From JAUSNA01 sp964568885 (GTDB lineage: Bacteria > Patescibacteriota > Microgenomatia > Levybacterales > GWA1-39-11), in contig CAZMSF010000001.1 of NCBI GenBank assembly GCA_964568885.1, positions 5,263 to 69,262 on the forward strand: a stretch of DNA of 64,000 bases. The letters run 5' to 3'. The notes under the pieces are model-generated. The model did not search any database. It saw nothing but the letters and a program-made list of their open reading frames with translations, and was not told the DNA's origin. Numbering within the stretch: position 1 is the stretch's first letter; each line of letters opens with the position of its first letter. Shown here piece after piece: positions 1-8,008 of this stretch. Position numbers and translations under genes: made by a program.

Positions 1-2
1 CC

Positions 3-650
3 GAACCTATTATGATTCTTGAGGTAAAAGATAAATTTGATAACGTAAAATTCACGTACGAACCGGTACTGCATGAGGTAATTTCACCCGAAGCGTCGTA
101 CTTGGTCACTTCAATACTTTCCGATGAAAATGCACGCAGAGAAGAATTCGGGAACTTGCTTTCTACCCCTTTTAAGGCTGCCGTTAAGACAGGGACCACC
201 GAAAATTACAGAGACGCATGGACCATTGGATACACTCCGAAAATCGTAACGGCTGTATGGGTAGGCAACAACGACGCGCGGCCAATTTATAACCTTCCAG
301 GAGCACTGGCAGCAGCACCTATTTGGAGAGCGTTAATGGAAAAATTTGTTTCCAGCTCGTTTAGAGGTTTTATAAAACCGGATGGCATTGTGCAGGCACC
401 TTATTGCGATAGCACGAGCTCCGGCTCGGCGAAGATGGAGGTCTTTATGCAAGGGACTGAGCCTCAAGGTGATTGCAGCAGGTTTACGCGAAGCAAAAAT
501 CGTCTCACCGGTTTATTTAAAGAAGACGTGAGACACGAAGGCATAGAGGAGACGCCAACACCCACCCCACAGGAGTCGCCGACTCCCACACCGGGTCAAG
601 AAGCACTTACCCCTACTCCCCCCAAGCCTCATGCTGATGATTCCGATTAG
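3..650 (+). CDS. Penicillin-binding protein, class A, C-terminal part (5' truncated by window edge)
   Basis: The frame is open from base 3, so the gene begins outside the window. What remains is the end of a transpeptidase domain: the K-T-G-T motif (VKTGTTENYRDAW) is encoded at 186-197, followed by the WTIGYTP and AVWVGNND strands typical of PBP1A-type enzymes. These bifunctional proteins polymerise glycan strands and crosslink stem peptides outside the cytoplasmic membrane. The SxxK and SxN motifs must lie upstream and cannot be checked. The last 40 residues form a Pro/Thr-rich tail (repeats of TPTP), probably an extracellular linker. A PH-domain membrane protein starts 15 nt downstream on the same strand. 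Family assignment is secure; the exact subclass is inferred. Confidence 0.9.
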   Translation, partial: EPIMILEVKDKFDNVKFTYEPVLHEVISPEASYLVTSILSDENARREEFGNLLSTPFKAAVKTGTTENYRDAWTIGYTPKIVTAVWVGNNDARPIYNLPGALAAAPIWRALMEKFVSSSFRGFIKPDGIVQAPYCDSTSSGSAKMEVFMQGTEPQGDCSRFTRSKNRLTGLFKEDVRHEGIEETPTPTPQESPTPTPGQEALTPTPPKPHADDSD

Positions 651-664
651 AATCTTTACAAAAA

Positions 665-1258
665 GTGTATACTTTAATTGTGAACACAAAAGAAAAAATC
701 ATAAGTTTTGAGAAGAAAGGAAAAGCAAGCTCAATAACGGTAACGCATATTACCGTCAGACAAAGTATTTTTTTCCTCGTCTTAAAGCTCCTTTTTTTAG
801 AAGCGGTAGCGGCGGGTTCAATTATTGCTTTCCACCTGGCTCTTTCAAACTATGCAACGATGTATTCATTGAATATTTCCTTTTTTAATATTCCGATTTT
901 TGTTGTGCTTGTATTATTGAAGACAGTCTTTATGATTTATGTTATTGTCAATTGGCTTGAGGAATATTACGAAATCACGCCGATGGAGGTTATCCACCGG
1001 AAAGGTTTTCTATTCAGGAAGGAAGAGCGTTATATTCTTGACCATGTGGGTTCGATAACACTTGAGCAAGGTCTTTTAGGAAGAATTTTTAATTTCGGCT
1101 CGCTTAAACTTTTTGATTGGGCACTTGAAGAGAATATCCATATTTATCTTATTCATAGCCCTCTCAAATATCATCACATTCTGGAAACGCTCGTCCCCGA
1201 AGCTGACCGCGAGAAAAATGTTTTCCGCGAAAGGGTAATAGACGAAGAAGAAATTTGA
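665..1258 (+). CDS. Bacterial PH-domain membrane protein
   Basis: The chosen start is GTG at 665, 14 nt after the PBP stop, so the two genes are probably cotranscribed. Residues about 30-60 and 68-97 are two hydrophobic segments. After them comes a soluble domain with YYEITPMEVIHRKG and the VGSITLEQGLLGRIFNFG pattern, which resembles bacterial PH-like domains of the YdbS/YdbT type (bPH_2). The family's molecular role is poorly known; members are small envelope proteins. The position next to a wall synthase suggests an envelope role, but that is inference. Confidence 0.65.
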   Translation: MYTLIVNTKEKIISFEKKGKASSITVTHITVRQSIFFLVLKLLFLEAVAAGSIIAFHLALSNYATMYSLNISFFNIPIFVVLVLLKTVFMIYVIVNWLEEYYEITPMEVIHRKGFLFRKEERYILDHVGSITLEQGLLGRIFNFGSLKLFDWALEENIHIYLIHSPLKYHHILETLVPEADREKNVFRERVIDEEEI

Positions 1259-1270
1259 AGCGGATGCTTC

Positions 1271-1876
1271 CTATCTCGCTACAACAGACTCGGTTTTGAC
1301 GCTCCCAGCGCGTTTATATGCGGCAAAAATTATTCCATTAGGAGATATTTTAGAGTCAAAAAGAGTGAAAGCAAAAGGCATCGTACCCTCCTCAAACAGC
1401 CGCTTTCCAGTACCCAGAGTGATGGGGAATATTTTGAGCCAAAACTCGTCAACCAAATCGGCCTTCATCAGGCCCTGAACAAGCTTTGCGCTGCCATACA
1501 CCTGCAAATCGGGCCCGTTTGAATTCTTTAATTCCCTTACTGCATCAATATCTTTTAGTACCACAGTATTTTCCCACCTGGGTTCTCTCAACGTTGTTGA
1601 GACAACGTATTTGGTAATTTCGTTCACTTGCGGCCAACTTTCGGTATGGGTCGGCCAATAATTCACCCAGATGTCATAGGTTGTGCGTCCAAGCAGCAAT
1701 CCCTTTGTGTTCTTCATTTGTCTCTCCATCTCTTGGCCGGCTACCTCATCTTTCCCAAAGTATGGACCCATCCAGCCACCATATTCGAAACCCAAAGCTT
1801 CATCCTCCTTTGATTCCCCCGGCGCCTGAATAACTCCATCAAGAGTCATAAATTCAAGTACAAATATCTTTCTCAT
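1271..1876 (-). CDS. RibD C-terminal/dihydrofolate reductase-like protein
   Basis: The protein starts MRKIFVLEFMTLDGVIQAPG and contains GLLLGRTTYDIW, NEITKYVVSTTL and LVDEFWLKIFPITLGTG. This is the usual layout of the small RibD_C/DHFR-fold proteins (YyaP/YwjB group), and about 200 aa is the normal length. Such proteins bind NAD(P)H and are presumed reductases, but the substrate is unknown for this subgroup. It is monocistronic and convergent with the PH-domain gene. A weak -10-like TATGCA lies 9 nt before the ATG. Confidence 0.85.
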   Translation of the reverse strand: MRKIFVLEFMTLDGVIQAPGESKEDEALGFEYGGWMGPYFGKDEVAGQEMERQMKNTKGLLLGRTTYDIWVNYWPTHTESWPQVNEITKYVVSTTLREPRWENTVVLKDIDAVRELKNSNGPDLQVYGSAKLVQGLMKADLVDEFWLKIFPITLGTGKRLFEEGTMPFAFTLFDSKISPNGIIFAAYKRAGSVKTESVVAR

Positions 1877-1937
1877 ACAGTTAACTGCATACCAATCATA
1901 GCAGGGCTGCCATAAAAATGTAAATTATAGTTTCCGC

Positions 1938-2007
1938 TGGGACGCTTGGATTCGAACCAAAATAAACAGATCCAAAGTCTGTTGTCCTACCATTAGACGA
2001 CATCCCA
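1938..2007 (-). tRNA. tRNA-Gln(TTG)
   Basis: On the minus strand the sequence folds as a cloverleaf: acceptor TGGGATG with CGTCCCA, D arm GTCT-AATGGT-AGGAC, anticodon loop CTTTGGA (anticodon TTG), and T loop TTCGAAT. No CCA is encoded. The region just upstream of its 5' end carries two partial copies of its D-arm sequence (see the repeat at 2036-2130). Confidence 0.93.
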
Positions 2008-2035
2008 GCGCAAACTACAATCTTTTTTTGCCCTA

Positions 2036-2130
2036 GTCTGCGAAGCAGACCAAGCTTTGCTTACCGTTAGACGAACCGACAATATTTTCTCGATAGGTCT
2101 AACGGCGAACTCATTAGACGAACCGACAAT
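2036..2130. repeat. Hairpin element with two partial copies of the tRNA-Gln 5' region
   Basis: Read on the minus strand toward the tRNA, two copies of TTGTCGGTTCGTCTAA (plus-strand 2065-2083 and 2112-2130) imitate the tRNA's own GATGTCGTCTAATGGTA. The copy nearer the tRNA continues as CGGTA-AGC-AAA-GCTT (core AAGCTTTGCTT at 2052-2062 on plus) and then into a perfect GTCTGC-TTC-GCAGAC hairpin. It belongs to the dispersed AAGC-NNN-GCTT family found at gene ends throughout the window. No gene lies between 2008 and 2333; the remainder holds the promoter of the next gene. Confidence 0.8.
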
Positions 2131-2322
2131 AAAGTGTTCCAATTATACCTTAAATTAACTCCCAGCTTCAACCGATAGCATTCCTTTTCGGAAAAAAATG
2201 TTCTATATTGTAATAAGGGCAGAAGACCTAATCCGTAAGTTTTTTTTGAAAATAAGCAGAATTTCTGCCTAAATGGTTAAAATCTTGACTTCTCTCTTTC
2301 ATGATTTTTTTAATTATTTGCC

Positions 2323-2328
2323 TATAAT
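2323..2328 (+). promoter_or_regulatory. Consensus -10 (TATAAT) giving a leaderless mRNA
   Basis: TATAAT ends 5 nt before the ATG at 2334, so transcription should start at or within a base or two of the start codon. No Shine-Dalgarno is present. No clear -35 is seen at 16-18 nt. It is one of about twenty such cases in the window. Confidence 0.7.
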
Positions 2329-2333
2329 AGAAT

Positions 2334-3302
2334 ATGAAAAAAGTATATTATTACAAAGGGCCAACTCCAAGAAAAAGCAACCATAGACTGGCCGCAATCC
2401 CTCTTTTTTTTATAGTTCTTATCCTTCTTCTGACGAGCGCAGGAGTATTCTATTTTCATTCTTCAAAAAAGGAAGCCGTACTGGCCGTTGAAACACAGGC
2501 AAAACCCGAAGCGGTACCGGTACCGACCATTTACAACGATGTTCTCAAGCAGAGCGTAGATAATGCGCTACGTGGAACAACCGGCAGCTATGGAATTGTA
2601 GTTAAAAATCTTGATACCGCCGAGCACTATGAGTTCAATGAACATGTGGTGTATGACACTGCAAGCCTCTATAAATTGTGGGTAATGGCGGTCGTCTTTG
2701 AACAAGTAAAAAGTGGAAAGCTCAAGGAAGACACGGTACTCAGCCAGGACGTAAGCGTTCTTAATAAGAAATTCAATATTGCGAGTGATTCTGCCGGTCT
2801 TACCGAGGGTTCCGTTACCCTTACGGTGAAAGACGCGCTTTACAAAATGATAACGATATCCGACAACTATGCAGCAATGCTTTTGACCCAAAAGGTTGGA
2901 CTTTCCACCATAACTTCTTACCTTTCAAGGAATGGATTCTATGAAACAAAAATGGGAGCAACGGTAAATCTTCCGACCACTACTCCTCACGATGTCGCTT
3001 TGTTTTTTGAAAAATTGTATGGAAATAAACTGGGAGATAAAACTTCAACAGACAAAATGTTGGAGCTTTTGAAAGACCAGAAGCTCAACAACAAGATTCC
3101 AAGATATCTGCCGGATGACATCGTCATTGCTCATAAAACCGGGGAATTGGACGAATATACCCACGACGCTGGGCTTATACTTGATGCACGGGGAAATTAT
3201 CTCATCGTCATTATGTCAAAGAGTGAAAAACCCGACTTGGCGGCTAACCGCATTGCAGACATTTCAAAAGCAATCTACTCGCACTACATAGACAAAAAGT
3301 AG
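2334..3302 (+). CDS. Class A beta-lactamase-fold serine hydrolase, membrane anchored
   Basis: An N-terminal membrane segment (about residues 20-41) is followed by an extracytoplasmic serine hydrolase domain with all three active-site motifs: S111-L-Y-K114, S176-D-N178 and K268-T-G270. This is the beta-lactamase2/PBP-like fold. In wall-containing candidate-phyla bacteria such proteins may be lactamases or peptidoglycan-acting enzymes; the anchor and the lack of the classical ExxLN omega-loop pattern leave the substrate open. The start is fixed by the adjacent -10 box. It is convergent, with no gap, to the next gene. Confidence 0.88.
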   Translation: MKKVYYYKGPTPRKSNHRLAAIPLFFIVLILLLTSAGVFYFHSSKKEAVLAVETQAKPEAVPVPTIYNDVLKQSVDNALRGTTGSYGIVVKNLDTAEHYEFNEHVVYDTASLYKLWVMAVVFEQVKSGKLKEDTVLSQDVSVLNKKFNIASDSAGLTEGSVTLTVKDALYKMITISDNYAAMLLTQKVGLSTITSYLSRNGFYETKMGATVNLPTTTPHDVALFFEKLYGNKLGDKTSTDKMLELLKDQKLNNKIPRYLPDDIVIAHKTGELDEYTHDAGLILDARGNYLIVIMSKSEKPDLAANRIADISKAIYSHYIDKK

Positions 3303-3950
3303 TTACTGGAACAGTAATTCGTTAAACCGGAATGTTGTAACCGCATGCTGAAATATTTTGGAGTCATTCACGCTTAATGTCCCGTCTTTTGTGTCAAGGG
3401 ACAGCTCATATACCCAGTCTTCATGATCGAATGCAACGGTATTTAAGGAAATTACTCCTTTGTATTTTCCTAATTGTACGCCCTGCAACTCTTTCGATTT
3501 TCCTACGCTTGCAAGTCTTGAGGTAAAGTCTTTGTAATAGTCAGGGTCCGATTTTTGATTGAAGAGGCGAATTGAATAGAAGCCGTTTCGAAAATAGGTG
3601 CATGTTTTACAGGGTAGGTCGGCCGGAGAAAAGGCGATGATAAGCCCTCCATTGGGTGATGCTTGAGGATATTCCTGTTCGTGCCAGTCTGCGGGCACTT
3701 CAAGAGAAAAATTATATATGGCATTGCTATATGTGCGCCACGTATCTACCTGAGGCTCTTTGAAAGGCCCCGGCTGTTCACTGCCGCCCGGCTTGTTGAG
3801 ACTGAAAGTCGATTCGGGCTTGATGTTTTCCTGCTGGTGAAGGATAAGAGCACCAATGAAGATAAGAACGACTCCGATTATGATTGCGGTAAATATCCAT
3901 GCTCCCGAAATTTTTGGTTCACTATCCATAGAGGCGCATTCATTGTACAC
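3303..3950 (-). CDS. Single-pass membrane protein with extracytoplasmic PsbP/DUF-like domain, unknown function
   Basis: About 17 residues precede a strong membrane segment (WIFTAIIIGVVLIFIGALIL); the remainder is outside. The soluble part has YSNAIYNFSLEVPADWHEQE, a pattern common in small extracytoplasmic domains of Gram-positive and candidate-phyla bacteria (PsbP-like or DUF4367-like), and a C-x-x-C pair (PCKTC). I do not recognise a specific family. It stands alone between convergent and divergent neighbours. Confidence 0.6.
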   Translation of the reverse strand: MYNECASMDSEPKISGAWIFTAIIIGVVLIFIGALILHQQENIKPESTFSLNKPGGSEQPGPFKEPQVDTWRTYSNAIYNFSLEVPADWHEQEYPQASPNGGLIIAFSPADLPCKTCTYFRNGFYSIRLFNQKSDPDYYKDFTSRLASVGKSKELQGVQLGKYKGVISLNTVAFDHEDWVYELSLDTKDGTLSVNDSKIFQHAVTTFRFNELLFQ

Positions 3951-4066
3951 CAGTAATGCAAAATTTCTTTACGAGGGGAAAAAATTCGTTCTTTTGCACA
4001 TTTCTTACACGCAGTGAAGAAACATGTGCTTACACGTTTCTTATAAACATGTGCTATTATATTTTG

Positions 4067-4567
4067 GTGAAGAAAAATCGGCAGGTTTTTCTGTTTGTTG
4101 TTTTGTTTTTAATTCTTGCCCAAAACCAAGCCACAGCTGCAGAAACAACCTCGGTTAACATTTCAAATAATGGAAACGGCGCGAGCTCAAGCGTTGAAGT
4201 GCACAATAATATAAACTCCTATACTTCGACAAGCACAAATTCTACTTCCAAAACTAACATCCGAATAGAGACAAATGGAAAAGTTAAGACATATGAATCG
4301 GAAAATGGCGGCAGTGTTCATCTGGAGTCTGACGATGGAACCGCAAAAGTCGACATCAACAATAATAATGTTAAAGGCACATCAACAACAAACGGTGTGA
4401 CCCCGACAGTGACAACAGACTCAAATTCCGCTACTGTGGAGGCAGGGCGCAAAATAGAGATTGCAAAGCAGAAAGCAAAAGAGATGAAAGAAAAGCAAAA
4501 AGGATTTTTCGCAAGACTGGAGCAGTATTTTAAGGAGTTGTTCTCAAAATTCCCTTTCAAATTTTAA
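4067..4567 (+). CDS. Secreted Ser/Thr/Asn-rich low-complexity protein
   Basis: An ATG at 3956 opens the same frame, but a -10 box TATTAT at 4055-4060 ends 6 nt before GTG 4067. That start gives a clean signal peptide (MKKNRQVFLFVVLFLILAQ, then ATAAE), so it is preferred. The mature chain is rich in S, T and N (SVNISNNGNGASSS, NINSYTSTSTNSTSKTN) and ends in a basic, amphipathic segment (KQKAKEMKEKQKGFFARLEQ). No family is recognised; the composition suggests an exported surface or matrix protein. Its stop overlaps the convergent gene's stop by 3 nt. Confidence 0.6.
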   Translation: MKKNRQVFLFVVLFLILAQNQATAAETTSVNISNNGNGASSSVEVHNNINSYTSTSTNSTSKTNIRIETNGKVKTYESENGGSVHLESDDGTAKVDINNNNVKGTSTTNGVTPTVTTDSNSATVEAGRKIEIAKQKAKEMKEKQKGFFARLEQYFKELFSKFPFKF

Positions 4568-5742
4568 TCCTTTTTTTGAATGACGTAGACAAACCCTGCC
4601 TTATCGTCCGACACGTAAAGGTTACCCCTTTTATCAAAAGTCATATCCACAGGTCTACCCAAGCTGTCGTCTTTTTGAGTGCCCGGATTAAAGCCCGTCA
4701 AAAAATCATCACTTCCAACAATTGTGTTTCCTTTTACTTTTAGGTGGACAATTTTGTATCCTATTGCTTGTGACCTGTTCCACGACCCATGGTATGAAAC
4801 GAGCAAATCACCCTGCCAATCAGCGGGAAATTGAGAAGAGTTGATAAATGTAAGTCCTAATGGAGCCGAATGCGCAGGTATTTCAAAAATGGGTGCTACG
4901 GTATCCTTGCAGTCCGCTTTTTTTGTAAACAACAAGTCGGGTGTTTTATTACCGTAACAATTCGGCCATCCATAGTCCTTGTTGCCTTCCAATATGTTAA
5001 TTTCATCGGGAGGCGTATTGTCTCCCAGATAGTCTCTCCCCATCTCTGTAGACCATATTTGTCCGGTTGAGGGATTGATCGCCAAAAAGGCAGCATTTCG
5101 AAGGCCACGGGTCCACAAGTGTGCAGTATCGCCTTTTATATCTGAAATAAAAACGGACCCTCCCTTTTCAGCCGGTTCAGTACAGACGTTGCAGGTAGAA
5201 CCGAGGCTGACATATATGGTGCCGTTCTCGTCAATCACAATGCTTCTATTATTGTGGTCGGAGTTATTTGGCAAACGGAACAATTGGTTTTTAAATATTG
5301 CCTCTTTTCTCTCTTCGTCCCAAAAATATGATGCCACACGGTTAACCTCCGCGACAAAAAGACGGCCGTCAAAAAATGCCAAACCATGGACCTTATTTCC
5401 CCCAGAGATGATTATCTTATTCTCATCTGCAACTCCGTTACCGTCTTTATCGGGCAGCGCGGTAACCGTGTTTTCAACAGGATTGGAAACAAGAAGAGTT
5501 CCGCCGGGGCTAAATTGTAAATCCCGCGGGTTGCCGAGGCCTTTGGCAAATACATGAATTGAATATTCTGAGGGAAGAGCAAAGGGAATTGACGGTATCT
5601 CCCCAGCCGATTCTTTTTCTTTTTGAGGAGAATTTGTTTTAGAGGTAAGTTCTTTTAACGGTTCTTTCTTAAGCAGCCTGCCAAACAGCAAAAGTATTGC
5701 TATCAATCCGACCAGCAAAACTGCAATCACAAACCTTTTCAT
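4564..5742 (-). CDS. PQQ-dependent sugar dehydrogenase-like beta-propeller (sorbosone dehydrogenase family)
   Basis: An N-terminal anchor (FVIAVLLVGLIAILLLFG) precedes a six-bladed propeller of the glucose/sorbosone dehydrogenase (GSDH) family. Visible motifs are GNPRDLQFSPGGTLLVSN, HNNRSIVIDENGTIYVSLGS, LRNAAFLAINPSTGQIWSTE and GRPVDMTFDKRGNLYVSDD. These proteins sit outside the membrane and oxidise sugars with PQQ, but many bacteria that carry them cannot make PQQ, so activity here is uncertain. It starts 3 nt after msrB and is probably read from the msrB promoter. Confidence 0.8.
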   Translation of the reverse strand: MKRFVIAVLLVGLIAILLLFGRLLKKEPLKELTSKTNSPQKEKESAGEIPSIPFALPSEYSIHVFAKGLGNPRDLQFSPGGTLLVSNPVENTVTALPDKDGNGVADENKIIISGGNKVHGLAFFDGRLFVAEVNRVASYFWDEERKEAIFKNQLFRLPNNSDHNNRSIVIDENGTIYVSLGSTCNVCTEPAEKGGSVFISDIKGDTAHLWTRGLRNAAFLAINPSTGQIWSTEMGRDYLGDNTPPDEINILEGNKDYGWPNCYGNKTPDLLFTKKADCKDTVAPIFEIPAHSAPLGLTFINSSQFPADWQGDLLVSYHGSWNRSQAIGYKIVHLKVKGNTIVGSDDFLTGFNPGTQKDDSLGRPVDMTFDKRGNLYVSDDKAGFVYVIQKKD

Positions 5743-5745
5743 TTC

Positions 5746-6129
5746 TTACTCGTGAAGTACATGCGGCAATTCCTTCTCTATTGGCACAAACCGGATAGAT
5801 AATGAATTAACACAATGCCTGGTGTTCTTTTCGGTAAGCTGCTCTCCCTCAAATACATGCCCCAAATGAGCACTACAATTTGCGCACTGTATTTCGGTTC
5901 TTTCTCCGTCTTCGTCGGGAATTCTTTTTACCGCTCCCGGATAGTTTTCATCAAATGAAGGCCACCCACAGCCGGCATCAAACTTGCTTTTTGATGTAAA
6001 AAGCGGAGCGTTGCACCTTCTGCATATAAATGTTCCGTCCTTGAAAAAATCATCATACTCCCCACTAAAAGCAATTTCGGTTCCCTTATGTGCAATCACA
6101 TCCTCTTCTTCGGGCGTCAGTGCATTCAT
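5746..6129 (-). CDS. msrB: Peptide-methionine (R)-S-oxide reductase
   Basis: A full-length MsrB of 127 aa. The zinc site is C36-x-x-C39 and C82-x-x-C85; the catalytic cysteine is C106 in RHCVNSLSIRF; GCGWPSFD is the family signature. It repairs R-methionine sulfoxide in damaged proteins. A -10-like TACAAT (minus strand, plus 6136-6141) ends 6 nt before the ATG, so the mRNA should be leaderless. The downstream sugar dehydrogenase-like gene follows after 3 nt. Confidence 0.96.
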   Translation of the reverse strand: MNALTPEEEDVIAHKGTEIAFSGEYDDFFKDGTFICRRCNAPLFTSKSKFDAGCGWPSFDENYPGAVKRIPDEDGERTEIQCANCSAHLGHVFEGEQLTEKNTRHCVNSLSIRFVPIEKELPHVLHE

Positions 6130-6166
6130 TCTTTTATTGTACCCGTATCGTGTTCCAAAGAAAAGT

Positions 6167-6454
6167 CTAGAGCGATCTTAAGATCTTCTCATCGCTTTTG
6201 ACGGCCGGTTCTTTTATGTCGTTTGAGATCTGTTGCGACTGTTTCTCCACTTCCTTTCGCGTCTCTTTCAGCTCCTCTCCCGCCTTTGATAACACATCTG
6301 CCGCCTGCTTTTTAAATGTTCTTATTGAGTGAACTACCTTTCGCCTATTATTTCTGTCGGTAAGCGCCAGGGCTGCTGCCGTCAATCCTGCTCCTAAGAG
6401 AGCTCCCGCCAAACCAACTGTTGCAACAACATTTACTCTTTTTTCTTCCTGCAT
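6167..6454 (-). CDS. YtxH-like small membrane/stress protein
   Basis: One glycine- and alanine-rich membrane segment (VATVGLAGALLGAGLTAAALAL) is followed by RNNRRKVV and a charged helix (QAADVLSKAGEELKETRKEVEKQ), the usual layout of YtxH-domain proteins, which are general-stress and envelope-associated. The start is fixed by an ideal Shine-Dalgarno, AAAGGAGGTGA (plus 6461-6471), 6 nt from ATG. It is the first of eight small genes in the window with this strong site. Confidence 0.75.
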   Translation of the reverse strand: MQEEKRVNVVATVGLAGALLGAGLTAAALALTDRNNRRKVVHSIRTFKKQAADVLSKAGEELKETRKEVEKQSQQISNDIKEPAVKSDEKILRSL

Positions 6455-6557
6455 TTATCTTCACCTCCTTTCATCTAAACATTGTAATGCCAATAGCTAT
6501 TCATACGCGTGTGAAAAAAGAAAGAATTGTAAAAGACATTGTATAATGTGTACTGAG

Positions 6558-7682
6558 ATGAAAAAAATTCTGCTTGTGATAGTGGCTCTTTCTATCCTTT
6601 TTTTCCATTGCACGGCGGACCTTTTTGCACAACAAAATACGCCGCCTGCAACGGGCCAAAATTCTGTTGAAGCAGTGGTCACGAACGTAATCGAAAACAG
6701 TGAAATTATTGAAAATACCGGCAACAAACACCCCTACCAAAAGCTTGAGCTATTGGGTTTGAGCGGTAAATATAAAGGAAAGAAGGTGGTAATTGAAAAC
6801 GGTAAATACGACCAAAGTGGAGTCATTACATATAGTACCGGGGACACTATTGTTGTGGCTGTCGAGAAAAATGACAAGGGGCAGGACATGCTGACTATCA
6901 CAGATTACGTAAGGCGCACTCCGCTGCTTCTGCTTTTCTCCATTTTTGCGATTTTGGCAATTGTAATAGGAGGAAGACGAGGGGCAAGCTCTTTAATTGG
7001 TATGGGAGTCACATTCGGTATATTATTTCTTTTCGTTCTTCCGCAGGTATCAAAAGGGGTAAGTCCCATTTTGGTTGTCGTTGCCGCATCATCCCTTATA
7101 ATTCCTATAACTTTTTTCCTCTCACATGGCATAAACAAAAAAACGGCATGCGCAATAATCGGTACTCTTATTGCGCTTTTTATCACCGGGCTGCTTTCGG
7201 CATATTTCGTGAACGCAGCTCACTTGAGCGGTTTTGCGTCAGAGGAAGCATCGTACTTGAATATTATCAAAAAGGGCTCAATTGATATAAAAGGGTTACT
7301 CTTGGGCGGCATAATTATCGGTCTTCTCGGTGTTCTTCAAGATATTACCGTTTCTCAGGCTGCTATTGTTTATCAATTAAAAAGCGCGAACCGTTCGATA
7401 AAGCTATATGAATTATTCAAAAGAGCAATGGATGTAGGCCGCGACCATATCGCATCTATGGTGAACACATTGATTTTAGTCTATGCCGGAGCTTCCCTTC
7501 CCCTACTTCTCCTATTCATAAATAATCCCCTCCCATTCTCGTCGGTCGTCAATTTTGAAATAATTGCCGAAGAGGTGGTCCGAACCCTTGTTTCAAGCAT
7601 CGGGCTCATTCTTGCGGTGCCCATAACAACCGCTCTTACCGCTCTTTTTGTTGAGGTAACCTATAAATCTAAAGAAAAGTGA
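6558..7682 (+). CDS. YibE/F family multi-pass membrane protein
   Basis: A signal-type N-terminus (KKILLVIVALSILFFHC) and a roughly 90-residue beta-rich domain precede a block of about seven to eight membrane segments, starting TPLLLLFSIFAILAIVIGGRRGASS. GLLLGGIIIGLLGVLQDITVSQ and RAMDVGRDHIASMVNTLILVYAGASLPLLL are YibE/F hallmarks. Transport function is presumed, substrate unknown. The TATAAT at 6542-6547 overlaps an upstream ATG at 6546, so the ATG at 6558 is preferred. Confidence 0.9.
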   Translation: MKKILLVIVALSILFFHCTADLFAQQNTPPATGQNSVEAVVTNVIENSEIIENTGNKHPYQKLELLGLSGKYKGKKVVIENGKYDQSGVITYSTGDTIVVAVEKNDKGQDMLTITDYVRRTPLLLLFSIFAILAIVIGGRRGASSLIGMGVTFGILFLFVLPQVSKGVSPILVVVAASSLIIPITFFLSHGINKKTACAIIGTLIALFITGLLSAYFVNAAHLSGFASEEASYLNIIKKGSIDIKGLLLGGIIIGLLGVLQDITVSQAAIVYQLKSANRSIKLYELFKRAMDVGRDHIASMVNTLILVYAGASLPLLLLFINNPLPFSSVVNFEIIAEEVVRTLVSSIGLILAVPITTALTALFVEVTYKSKEK

Positions 7683-7974
7683 GAGTAATTTTTTCACCTA
7701 TTTTGAGTTTGATTTTTTCAATTGTTCCCCCAGGCAACTCTATTACCCGGTAATATTTCGGATTCCATACAAAAACACGGTTAGGCAACAGTGCTCTTTT
7801 TAAAAGACAAACGGTATTATGCTCGTCAAGGATAACAATGTCTATCGGAAATCTGACGAAAAATGTGTGTATTCCCCACCTGGTTGTAAAGAAAACGGCT
7901 TGAGGACTCTTTCTTCCCATAAGACCAAGCGATGCCTCCCATGCCATCAACAACCTCACCTTCAATTCCTTCAT
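7669..7974 (-). CDS. DUF192 family protein
   Basis: About 100 aa with the DUF192 pattern: GLMGRKSPQAVFFTTRWGIHTFFVRFPIDIVILDEHN and NPKYYRVIELPGG, read in pieces. An ATG further upstream (7992) and a longer open frame exist, but a -10-like TACACT (plus 7981-7986) ends 6 nt before ATG 7974, which matches the family's N-terminus. The gene's 3' end overlaps the YibE/F stop by 14 nt. It shares a 34-bp divergent promoter region with obg. The biochemical role of DUF192 is unknown. Confidence 0.75.
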   Translation of the reverse strand: MKELKVRLLMAWEASLGLMGRKSPQAVFFTTRWGIHTFFVRFPIDIVILDEHNTVCLLKRALLPNRVFVWNPKYYRVIELPGGTIEKIKLKIGEKITLTFL

Positions 7975-7980
7975 CCAAAA

Positions 7981-8002
7981 AGTGTAGCACATAGGGTACA
8001 AT
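7981..8002. promoter_or_regulatory. Divergent overlapping promoters for DUF192 and obg
   Basis: The minus-strand TACACT (7981-7986) and plus-strand TACAAT (7997-8002) each end exactly 6 nt before their start codon (7974 and 8009). Only 34 bp separate the two start codons, so there is no room for 5' UTRs and the two RNA polymerases would share DNA. Confidence 0.65.
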
Positions 8003-8008
8003 ACGGAT

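Noticed and set aside
2334..3302. Calling the class A beta-lactamase-fold protein an antibiotic-resistance gene
   Set aside because: The three active-site motifs are shared with wall peptidases and esterases, and the omega-loop signature is not evident; resistance cannot be claimed from sequence.
5075..5557. 160-codon open frame opposite the sugar dehydrogenase-like gene
   Set aside because: Fully antisense to a gene with clear family motifs and without promoter or ribosome-binding site.
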